64,000 bases of DNA from positions 14,479,968 through 14,543,967 of the forward strand of contig OX393570.1 in the NCBI GenBank assembly GCA_947652115.1, read 5' to 3'. Shown here piece after piece: positions 1 through 10,000 of this stretch. Below the pieces are notes generated by a model that saw only the letters and a list, made by a program, of their open reading frames with translations, searched no databases and was not told the DNA's origin. Each line of letters starts with the position of its first letter. The first letter of the stretch is position 1. Made by a program: the position numbers and the translations under genes. This stretch comes from Blastomussa wellsi. Its lineage: Eukaryota > Cnidaria > Anthozoa > Scleractinia > Plerogyridae.

Positions 1-26
1 GAGTGTTTTCCTCATGTTTGTTTCAG

Positions 27-1874
27 AGTCGACAGGATTTATTGGAATCCCTTGTCAGCTTTATGGATGACAGTCTTATGATTCCTCCCGGAGAGTGGGA
101 TCGGAATCTGCTCAGTCAAACAGTGCCAATCTTAGCCAATCAGGCTAAAGAATTAGCTATTACCAGACAGCGAGATGGAATCAAAAGAAAAGATGTAATA
201 AAGAAAACCTTTCGTGAGACGATTCAAGAAAACGAAATCATTGACGATCCCCTTACAAGGACGGGCAGGTTTTGCGGTGGACTTGTACGTGATGTCAAAA
301 GGAGGTTCCCATTCTACCTTAGCGACTTTAAAGATGCCTTGGATGTTCACTGTCTGCCAACTATAATCTTTGTGTACTTCGCTTGCCTTGCTCCAGCCAT
401 CACGTTCGGGGGTTTGCTAAGTGAAAAAACCAACTCCTGGATGGGAGTTTCTGAAATGATATTGGCAACAGCATTATCTGGAATTCTGTTTTCGCTGTTT
501 GCAGGGCAGCCACTCATCATAATTGGAGCTACGGGCCCGCTACTCGTGTTTGAGAAGAGTACATTTCAACTAAGCGAGAGTTTTGGAATTGAGTTTCTTC
601 CCTGGCGCGCGTGGGTTGGAATATGGGTGATGCTTATATGCTCTATTATCGTTGCACTTGAGGGGTGCTTTCTCATCAAATACTTCACTCGTTTTACAGA
701 AGAAATATTTGCTTTAATGATATCCATAATTTTTCTATACGACGCATTTTACTACGTGGGACACGTTTTTGACGCGTACCCCATAAACGTCACAACTTGT
801 TTGTTGGTTCCTTCGAACTCAACTGATTACGGAGCAAAAAATCACACAGCAGCTAATACCGCCCTGCTTTCCACAGTCTTGATGCTGGGAACGTTTCTTG
901 TTGCTTATTGTTTGAGGAAGTTGCGTCACAGTCATTTCTTTGGTCCGAGAGCTCGACGCATTGTCAGTGATTTTGGGGTTTTTATTGCCATTGTTGCCAT
1001 GGTGATGGTTGACTGGTTGACAGAGGGTGTGTACACTCAGAAATTGTCAGTTCCTGATGGTCTTTCCGTTACGTCACCCAATAGACACAGCTGGCTTATA
1101 AACCCAATGGGAGTAGCACAACCGATGTCTGCTGGTTCCATCTTTGCAGCTCTTGTTCCAGCAATTCTTGTAAGCATCTTGATATTCATGGAGATTGAAT
1201 TTACTGGAATTATTCTGGACAAAAAAGACCATAAATTGAAGAAAGGCGTGGGCTACAACTTGGATCTGTTTGTTCTAGGACTGTTGGTTGGACTGTGCTC
1301 CATTCTGGGTCTTCCCTGGATGTGCGCAACCCCTGTGCACACGCTGTCCCACTTCCACGCATTGACTGTGATTAGTACAAACCACGCACCAGGGGAACAT
1401 CCTCGTCTGATAGAGGTAAAAGAACAACGCCTGACCAACATTGTGATCCATATTCTTATCGGCTTCACGGTCTTTCTGTCGCCAGTAATGCGTCTCATAC
1501 CCATCGCTGTTCTTTTTGGAGTGTTTATCTTCCTTGGAGTGTCATCATTATCGCACATTCAGTTAGTTGAACGAGTCAAGCTTCTTTTCATTCCCGCTGC
1601 TCACCACCCAGATGAGAAATTTGTTATGAACGTTAAAACGAGCAAGATGCATTTGTTTACTATTATTCAAGTGTGTTGTGTATGTGCTCTTATTGCCATG
1701 AAGCTTACTGCTGTCGCTCCAGCATTCCCATTCTTCATAATCTGTATGATCCCGCTCCGAAAGCTTTTAGAGAGATTTTTCTCAAGCGAAGAGCTGGAGG
1801 CTTTAGACACTGAAGTAGAAGATGTGTATGACAGTGATCTGGATGAATATGATTCAATTCATGTCCCTATCTAA
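27..1874 (+). CDS. SLC4-family bicarbonate/anion transporter, 3' terminal exon
   Basis: This exon follows a strong acceptor (TTTGTTTCAG, ending at 26) and is open for 615 codons to TAA at 1872-1874. The first ~90 residues are the end of the cytoplasmic domain (MDDSLMIPPGEWD). The rest is the complete multi-pass SLC4 membrane domain. Hallmarks are PAITFGGLL, then FAGQPLIIIGATGPLLVFEK near residue 160, and KKDHKLKKGVGYNLDLF near residue 400, followed by GLPWMCA. HKLKKG plus LDLF is typical of the Na+-bicarbonate cotransporter branch. Usual SLC4 sequences read STGP and a DQQ stretch where this one has ATGP and EIE, so substrate and ion coupling cannot be told. The role is bicarbonate transport across the plasma membrane. 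The acidic C-tail (EELEALDTEVEDVYDSDLDE) is presumably cytoplasmic. Upstream exons lie outside the window. It is unusual for the whole membrane domain to sit in one exon. Confidence 0.93.
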   Translation, partial: SRQDLLESLVSFMDDSLMIPPGEWDRNLLSQTVPILANQAKELAITRQRDGIKRKDVIKKTFRETIQENEIIDDPLTRTGRFCGGLVRDVKRRFPFYLSDFKDALDVHCLPTIIFVYFACLAPAITFGGLLSEKTNSWMGVSEMILATALSGILFSLFAGQPLIIIGATGPLLVFEKSTFQLSESFGIEFLPWRAWVGIWVMLICSIIVALEGCFLIKYFTRFTEEIFALMISIIFLYDAFYYVGHVFDAYPINVTTCLLVPSNSTDYGAKNHTAANTALLSTVLMLGTFLVAYCLRKLRHSHFFGPRARRIVSDFGVFIAIVAMVMVDWLTEGVYTQKLSVPDGLSVTSPNRHSWLINPMGVAQPMSAGSIFAALVPAILVSILIFMEIEFTGIILDKKDHKLKKGVGYNLDLFVLGLLVGLCSILGLPWMCATPVHTLSHFHALTVISTNHAPGEHPRLIEVKEQRLTNIVIHILIGFTVFLSPVMRLIPIAVLFGVFIFLGVSSLSHIQLVERVKLLFIPAAHHPDEKFVMNVKTSKMHLFTIIQVCCVCALIAMKLTAVAPAFPFFIICMIPLRKLLERFFSSEELEALDTEVEDVYDSDLDEYDSIHVPI

Positions 1875-2058
1875 ACTAAAAAATATTTAGACATAACGCC
1901 AACTTACAGAACAGAGAACATATAAAGCCAAAGGTCTTGGGACTTTACATATGCGGAAGACGAAATGCCCTTTTCTATAAACAACTTTCTTATTTTCCAG
2001 TTGAGTTGCCTTTTGTCAGACACATTTCCTAGTTTCCTCCTTTTATACGTTTGTAAAG

Positions 2059-2064
2059 AATAAA
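2059..2064 (+). terminator. AATAAA polyadenylation signal of the SLC4 gene
   Basis: An AATAAA hexamer lies 185 bp after the SLC4 stop codon in AT-rich 3' UTR-like DNA. A second hexamer occurs near 2115. This is the likely mRNA end, unconfirmed by transcript data. Confidence 0.45.
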
Positions 2065-2249
2065 GAAATTGAGATATATCTTAAACGTGTACATAAACAA
2101 CCCCGTGTCACGGAATAAAAAGGCAAAACCAGGACACCACGATGCAGTAAATCATTCCTGCATTTTGCTTCACCTTTAAGAAACGACAGCTATTTTCTTT
2201 TAATGGAACTTTACATGAAACGTAATTGTCAACAGAAGATAATCTGCAC

Positions 2250-2880
2250 CCCTGTCAGTGGCGGATCTAGACCTTGAGTTAGGAAGGGGGAGGGCGGTTT
2301 TGAAAAGTTTATGGGCGAGGAGTCATGTGCGACGCCGAATACATGAGCCATTACCAAAAAATATAGGAGGGGGTGGTGGGCCACTAGCTGTTTACAGGCA
2401 AACTACCCCTCCCCGGCGCTTAAAATACTTCCTATGCCAAAATTTTTTGTAGTCTCTGCACTCCATAATAACGGACCGCAAAATGTCGGTGATAAGTTCC
2501 CCCAAACACATCCCAGCCATCGCTTTTATGTGATTTATCTGAAAAGATCAATGTTGGCTTCTACTTCTCCTTGATTCCTTAATGCCAAGAAACATCTGCA
2601 ATGAATAGAGTGTTTTCCCGTGACGTCACGCGGCCATATTGGAGTCCCAAAACAAAGAAACTGCGTCCATATTGGTGTCCCAAAGCCGGGAATTGAACTC
2701 TAAAAGAGAAAATATCATCTTTTGTTTCAGCAATCGATATCCAATATGGACGGTTGTCACGTGTGTGAAGACACTCTTCCGGTTCGCTATATGGGAAACT
2801 TGCCTGTCTGAAAAAGGGAAAGGGTCCCTGGGTTGGCAACATTGATGGTGGTTGCTACGCTTTCGATTACAGCTCATATC
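2250..2880. repeat. Dispersed repeat fragments 3' of SLC4
   Basis: 2255-2450 begins with GTGGCGGATCTAGACC and is G-rich, resembling the CAGGGGCGGATC MITE ends seen at 26704 and 29072. 2617-2870 holds two related CCATATTGG(A/T)GTCCCAAA blocks that look like a dispersed repeat. No coding sequence is recognisable between 1875 and 3335. Confidence 0.3.
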
Positions 2881-3341
2881 GACTGATTAATTAAGGTGGT
2901 TCACATTAATTAATTAATCCATGTCTACTGATTAACTGAGGTGGCTCACATTACATTATATTAAATCTAGCCCGGTTGTGTGGCAAAAAATGTTTACAGT
3001 ACACAAGTGAAGCTTTTATCAGTGAGCTCAACCAGATGGTGTTAAAATTCGTTGCCATGGCAACATAAAAAGGGGAATAAAACGGCTTTTGACCGTTTAA
3101 GTTTAAAAGGAACAGAATGCGTGTTACTGATCTTCATGTACTGCCAATAACAATAACAACGGTAACGCGCCTCACTGGAAAGAATACTTTAATTCACCTT
3201 GAGCTCTGTCGAATTTCTGACTGATATATCTGTTCTCAGCTATCTACCTTCCGTCAAGTTCTCACTGGTTCCTGATTCCTACTTGCATTTTTCTTTTTTT
3301 TTTTCGCAAAATGTACAGCCCTTTTCATTAGCACTCGAGGT

Positions 3342-3653
3342 ACCAGTGTAGTCAGTGTATTTCATGAAGCCATTGTTATCGGTGTAGTCAGTGTATTCAG
3401 TGCAGTCAGTGTATTCAGTGAAGTCAGTGTAGTCAGGGTATTCAGTGCAGTCAGCGTAGTCAGTGTAGTCAGTGTATTCAGTGCAGTCAGTGTAGTCAGT
3501 GTACTCAGTGGAGTCAGTGTAGTCAGTCTAGTCAGTATAGTCAGTGTATTCAGTGCAGTCAGTGTAGTCAGTCTAGTCAGTGCATTCAGTGGAGTCAGTG
3601 TAGTCAGTGCAGTCAGTGTAGTCAGTGTAGTCAGTGTAGTCAGTGTAGTCAGC
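3342..3653. repeat. 9-bp minisatellite array, block 1
   Basis: This is a degenerate tandem array with a nine-base period, consensus TCAGTGTAG, with variants ending TATT, GCAG or GAAG. It is about 310 bp long. Because nine is a multiple of three and the common variants lack stops in several frames, spurious long reading frames of simple tripeptide repeats run across it. Confidence 0.9.
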
Positions 3654-3904
3654 GCCATTATGTTATACCGTTGTTACGCCACCGCACGCAGAACTGTACG
3701 CATAGTTCTCGCTGTTTTCTCGCCTTCGCTTACGTAACTACGGTTATTGTTCTTCTGTGTTATGCGCTCCTGTGCTCGCACGTTGTGATCTTATTAGCAT
3801 TGTAACCTAGGTAACTAGTACCTCTCCGCGTCTCCGTTTTGCAGTCATTTTGGTTTTAACGTCGATTAAACCTGTTGCTAGTTTGGAAGTCTGGCCTTAT
3901 CCAC
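3654..3904. other. Unique spacer between the two minisatellite blocks
   Basis: About 250 bp of non-repetitive sequence separates the two TCAGTGTAG arrays. No gene is recognised in it. The split suggests either an insertion into one array or two expansions. Confidence 0.4.
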
Positions 3905-4745
3905 TGGCGCAGTGTAGTCAGTCTAGTCAGTGCAGTCAGTGTAGTCATTGTATTCAGTGGAGTCAGTGTAGTCAGTGCAGTCAGTGTAGTCAGTGTAGTC
4001 AGTGTATTCAGTGCAGTCAGTGTAGTCAGTGTAGTCAGTGTATTCAGTGTAGTCAGTGCAGTCAGTGTAGTCGGTGTAGTCAGTGTAGTCAGAGTAGCCA
4101 GTGTAGTCAGTGTAGTCGGTGAAGTCAGTGTATTCAGTGCAGTCAGTGGAGTCAGTGTAGTCAGTGTATTGAGTGTAGTCAGTGTATTGATTGTATTCAG
4201 TGTAGTCAGTGTATTCAGTGTATTCAGTGTATTTAATGTAGCCAGTGTATTCACTGTGTTCAGTGAAGTCAGTGTAGTCAGTGTATTCGGTGTATTCCAT
4301 GTATTCAGTGGATTTAGTGTAGTCAGTGTATTCACTGTGTTCAGTGAAGTCAGTGAAGTCAGTGTAGTCAGTGTATTCAGTGTAGTCAGTGTATTCCGTG
4401 TAGTCAGTGTAGTCTGTGTATTCCTCTTATTCAGTTTAGTCCGTGTAGTCCGTGTATTCCGTGTAGTCATTGTATTCCGTGTAGTCATTGTATTCAGTGT
4501 AGTCAGTGTAGTCAGCGTATTCAGTGTATTCCGTTTAGTCAGTGTATTCCGTGTAGTAAGTGTAGTCCGTGTATTCCGTTTAGTCAGTGTATATCGTGTA
4601 GTCCGTGTAGTTCGGTTAGTCATTGTATTCCATGTAGTCAGTGCATTCAGTGTATTCAGTGTAGTCAGGGCATTCAGTGTAGTCAGGGCATTCAGTGTAG
4701 TCAGTGTATTCCTTGTAGTCAGTGTATTCCGTGTAGTTTATCCCT
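3905..4745. repeat. 9-bp minisatellite array, block 2
   Basis: The same TCAGTGTAG unit as 3342-3653 runs for about 840 bp. It becomes more degenerate toward the 3' side, with CCGTGTAG and TTCCGTG variants. Reading frames of 90-300 codons on both strands here are artefacts of the repeat. Confidence 0.9.
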
Positions 4746-5970
4746 TGCATCCACTACAATCGGTGTAGTCACTGTAGGCTGTGTATTTCTTCTTTACCGC
4801 AGGCGCGAAACGCACGTAAACCCAGTACATCTGCCCCAGTTGACGTACGGAAAATTACGGACTGTGAAAAACAACCTTTGTCCTATTTAAACGTTCTGTC
4901 GTTGTGTACTCGGCCTCTCTCATCATTCCGACCCGGGATCTTTGATGTGCCAAGATTTCGATTCCCCACCCTGCTCCCTTTCGTCAAGTTCTACCATCCC
5001 TGCCTTCTGGTCGGATATCGTCATTTAACAAACAGTGCAAAGAGGACATTGATTTGTTCTTTGTCCTATTCACTCACTCTTAAAATTTTAAGAGAAGCAA
5101 CTCAAACAAAGTAACAAGAAAAAAAAGCTGTTTAAAGGACTTTATTTCTGGCATGCTAGGAAATATTATATTACAACTAGTCTAAACATACTTACACTTA
5201 CACTCTGTATTTATTCAATTCTATTAATTTTCATTTGAGTGTTTTATAGTCTCTAACTAAATTCCCCGAAAAAAAATTCCTGTGTACCAGGGTGTTTCAT
5301 TGCATTTCAAGGACGACTGAAAACAGTTTCAGTATCTCGGGACTAAATCAAGAACATTGCATGGAATTTTTAGGGAATGTTCATCCAGAGATTATGTAAA
5401 CAACATACACCTTATTCCAAAATGGCCGCTGATTTATGCACATAGAATTAGCCCTTGTTGCCTTATTCAAAATATTAACAATTATTCTGCGAAATCGAAC
5501 GGAATATCGCATAATACTTTACAAAGTTGGTTAAAATCAGACGATATTTCAAAAGATTTAGCAGGAAAATTGTTTTTATTATTATTTCAACAAATTGTCA
5601 ACGAGGCCCATTTCACAGCTAGAATAGCTGTGGTTATGTGGCGCTTTGCAACACTTCGGACGAGTCATCGTAACTTACGTGTATCGCAGGATATCTGTCA
5701 AGTACAGATGACAGATAACAATCGCTTCATGACCATATATGGGCAACGTGACAATTTGTTGAATAAGCTGGAATATTTACAATGTGGAAGAATTATACCC
5801 CGGGTATAAATAAACAATAAATAAACAATAACCCTCATTTGGCAATGAAAATATGCAGACATTTTGTTTCAAATAATGTCTGTGAACTTAAGATTGTCTT
5901 TCCCGATTGAGGCTATTTTGTGCACTATTCTTTACATATTTACACACTGGAAGCTTCCCGACATTTAAAC
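4746..5970. other. Intergenic, no supported gene
   Basis: AT-rich DNA with two modest reading frames (4878-5114 and 5357-5809, both +) that show no recognisable domain, splice structure or codon bias. I see nothing else in it. Confidence 0.35.
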
Positions 5971-6190
5971 AATAGACCATTTTACAGTTCTGTGAAATGT
6001 AACCAGGCCTCCGTATGGAAGCGAGGTTTGGGGTGACCTTGTCATGATAAAGACCAGAAACTAGTTAGCATAAGAACACAAGGATTTCCATATCAAAAGC
6101 AAGAGGGCTTGTATCACAACAAGGTCACCTTCAGCCTCACTTCCACTCAGAGGCTTGGTAACTCAGCACAGAACTGTAAAATGGCCTATT
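5971..6190. mobile_element. MITE with AATAGACCATTTTACAGTTCTG ends
   Basis: This is a 220-bp unit whose ends are inverted copies: AATAGACCATTTTACAG on the left and CTGTAAAATGGCCTATT on the right. Pairing continues inward through CCAGGCCT / AGGCTTGG. An internally deleted second copy lies at 32523-32609. It is non-coding, so a non-autonomous DNA transposon. Confidence 0.75.
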
Positions 6191-7093
6191 CAGCGTTGAA
6201 AGCATCGAGTTCTGTTGAATTTATAATTGTTTCGGGCGAAATGCAAACACCAAGTTTAGCAACATGGGGATATCAATTGTAGGTACATGCGATATTCCCC
6301 TGTTTGGATACCTCATGTGACTTACTTTGACCAATCATGACGGCACACGACATCACTAACCATCACTAGCTCCTCGGTGCATGTGATGGCATGTGGGAAC
6401 CAATACAACAACTTCTACAATAGACCTCAGCACGAGGCCCTGGGGAATACACTGTAGAGTTTGTGGGTTTTATTCGCCAGAGCTGCTTATGGCGTTTGGA
6501 GGCATTTCAGAGCGATTCCAGCGGGTTTTAGCTTCTCTGTATTCCTCTCCATTACATGGTGTACACACAACAGGACAGGCAAGTCGATTTTATTATTTTC
6601 CTCCTTATTTTGCACTATTTTGTACGATCGTTATATTTTTATACAAACTCTTATCTCTCTCTCATGTTGACGGTTGCCAGAGGAGCTTGGGCAATCTGTG
6701 TCTGTACCAGATTCTTTCGCTGACTGGTCAAAATAACTTACAACAAAGAGGTTCAGATCGGCGATCATTTAAGCAAACCATGACTAAACAAGTTCTTATG
6801 TCTAATGCTAGCTTAGTCTTCTTAAGTTCCTGGTGCTCATTTTGATCTTTCAATAACTGGTACTGTTACTACTTATATATATTGACTTTTTTCTTTTCTT
6901 TTCTTATTTTTTCCCACACCCCATTTAAAGTATAATAATTTTTGCAACTACTCAACTTAGTATTTCACTATTCAGAGTAGTTTTTTGGCTTATTTAAGTT
7001 TAGTTTTTACTGTATTGTTTTCTATATATCGAGCAAAATAAACGGTTAATCGTTGTTAAATTAAACAGCAGCATGGTAAGTGCTATCTATTGA
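6191..7093. other. Downstream flank of the receptor gene
   Basis: This holds the presumed 3' UTR of the minus-strand receptor gene ending at 7094. A candidate minus-strand AATAAA (TTTATT on +) lies near 6584. No other gene is recognised. Frames at 6393-6845 carry no domain. Confidence 0.35.
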
Positions 7094-10000
7094 TCAAAGG
7101 GGGTTTGGAGGTGGGGCTGCGACTGGTGTTGGAGAGGGGGGAGTTTGGGATTCATTTGAGGACCAAGATGAATCATCATTAGGTCTGACTTCTGTCGTCT
7201 CTCCCACGGGATACTCGCGAACAAGAGGCTTCTTAGCACCCGAGTGCTGCATGAAGGCAACCTGAAATAACCAACAAACAGCTTCACAGCTACGTCTAAA
7301 CCAAAAGTAATGCTAAATGCAATATATTATATTGCAAGGATTTGGGATTTGGCCTTTCGTTGAAAATGATTAGGTTAAGGCTGTAGTTGACAAACTGAAT
7401 CTCTATATAACTCCCATGTATAGGTCCAAGAAAGCAACCCAAACAAAATGACTATTGGGGCTAACACGTAATGTTTCCGACATTCACTCAAATTTCAAGA
7501 CTTGCCTTCATTTGAGCCCAGTTGAGCCTGCTCAGTGTTTCCTTGTCCATGCCAAAGACAATGGCATTAAGTACTCCTAAAAAAGATGGCATACAAAAAT
7601 AGGTTAGAAATTCTGTTGAAGTATTGGTTCGGTGTACTAGACGCTTCGAATTAAACTCCTACGAACAGTTGGCGATAGACTTCCGTCAGTCAAACCTTAT
7701 CAATGGAATGCGTTTGTTAAATCAAATCCTTCGAAGGAGTTTATACCACCAAACCTTACCATGTCGAGTCATTATAAGTTTGATTGAAGGAAGCCTATCC
7801 GGCACCAGATGTTTGCAGGAGTTTAAATTCAACGGGTTGCGTATAACTGAATTTGATGGTAAATTGAGCAATACAACATTTTAGAACTAGACAAATTTGT
7901 TGCTACTGACCAAAACATTACAAACTGGTTGTTTTGTTTAATATACTTAAGAACCTATTGGCCGTTTTGTAAGATGGCAACCAAATGTAAAGCAAAAATT
8001 CTGAGTCATAATAAATCCTCACTGCAGCAACCCCCTCCCTTTTTAAAAAGGTCTAGGAAAGAAATACGCTTGAGGTGGGAGAGGGGGGAGAGGGGAGAAA
8101 GCTGATTACAGTATGAATGAAGTTGGTTATGAGTGTAAGCGCCGATCAAGATGGCAGCCGTTTATGACCGTATTTGTCGTTTCATTTTGCTTTTGAACTT
8201 GTTCTATATCTTACAATTTTATACGGTATGGCAACCTAAAGGCCTCTGCTAATAATCGGGTGATTATGACTAAGTTTAACGCGAAGGCTTCTTTTATCAA
8301 GAACAACCAAGAACTAAAGTTTCCGAGGCGGCCAATTTCGATCTGGTACAAGCATGGTTTGACATGTTTGGTTTTACCAATAGATTTAACTCTCCACATG
8401 GATGTTGAGCCTAATCCTGGTCCCCTACAGAAGAAACCAATTTATTTGCTGACCTGTCTACCGGCGATTTCTGTGATATCTGGCCTGGTCTTGCATACAA
8501 GTGATAAACTGTTGTCCACGAATTATGCTGACACCCGCCATGTTGGAATTTGTGGTTCTTACTATTCGGATGTCTACCATCGATTTTCTTATCGGCCTTG
8601 TTCATTGCCGTTATTATCTACCTATAAGAGGCGCCGCGTTGGCCGTCGAGTTAGAGAAAGGAGAGCTAGATACATTCATAGAATTGAATCCCTGGTTTCT
8701 TATCCACGCGCTAGCCGAGGAAGCGATAATTTGCATAAAGGATCCATTTCAAATAACCTCTGCGTCGTTACACCTGTGAATACAAACAATCACTTATCTT
8801 CTAACGTTACTTCGACTAACTCTTCACTTCATACAGATTTGTTCGTTAATCCACGTTCAACTTTCCTCAACTTTGCGGTCTTCAATTCTAGATCGAGAGC
8901 ATTATTTACCACGTCGAAGAAAATGACATTGGCCTTTGCAACGTTACTAAGACCTGGTTAAATGACGCTGATTCTGTCAGTTTTGCTCAGTTATCTGTGG
9001 CCGGTTATTTTCTCAAGAATTTTTCTCGACAATCGCAAAATCGTGGTGGTGGAACTGGGATTCTGTTCCGAGAACTCTGTCAACGTTTCATTAGTCGATG
9101 GGAAGGAAAACAAGTCCTTTGAACATTCTGAGTGGATTGTTAAAGTGCTCGATCGCTCAATGAGACATATAATAGTGTATCGACCTCCATATTCTTCGTT
9201 ACATCCTGTTTCTGCCTCTGTTTTCTTTGATGAATTCTCTCAGTTTTTAGAGAATGTTGTTATGTGCCCCGAGGTTCTTGTTATCTCTGGAGACTTCAAC
9301 CTTCATTTAGATGACCTCCGTGAAAATGACACCAAGAAATTTATGGATTTATTGGAAACGTTTAGTCTTTTGCAACACGTTTCCGGCCCGACCCATATAT
9401 CTGGTCATACCTTGGATCTAATTATTACTCGTTCCTTGGATGATGTTGTTCTTGCTTCTCCTAAAGCTACTTTTCCTATCTCCGATCATTTTATTATTCA
9501 GTGTCCTATCGGTTTCCCGCGACCTGCTTTATCATGCAAAGGATTGACTTTTCGTAAACTCAAAAATATTGATATTGCCGAATTCTCAGCTGATATTGCC
9601 TCTTCTATGCTTTGTGCAAGCGTACACTGGGACAACATTGATGCACTCTCCGACTGCTTTAACACGACTCTTGCTGACATTTTGGACAAGCATGCCCCGC
9701 TTAAAACAAGGATTATGATAAATCGTCCAAAGATCCCGTGGTTTAATGATGCCATCAAACAACTCAAGCGTAAACGTCGTCGCCTTGAAAAGAAAGCCTT
9801 GAAAACTAATCTCCCTGGCGACTGGAATAATTACCATAAAGTTCGTAATCAGTACTCTGCACTTCTTAAATCCGCACGTGTGAATTATTATTCAAACCTA
9901 ATTGATCAGTGTGCGGGTGATTCCCGCAAGCTATTTCGTGTGGTTAATTCTTTGTCCAGGGAACCACTTGAGACGGCTCTTCCAGAGCACGATGATCCAA

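Noticed and set aside
3850..4768. Long open frames of 90-297 codons on both strands
   Set aside because: They are translations of a nine-base tandem repeat with no non-repetitive domain.
5357..5809. 150-codon open frame on the + strand
   Set aside because: No recognisable domain, no splice signals and AT-rich context. Length alone is weak evidence.
6393..6845. 150-codon open frame on the + strand
   Set aside because: No domain and unremarkable composition, with a TTTTCTTTTC tract just downstream. Likely chance.
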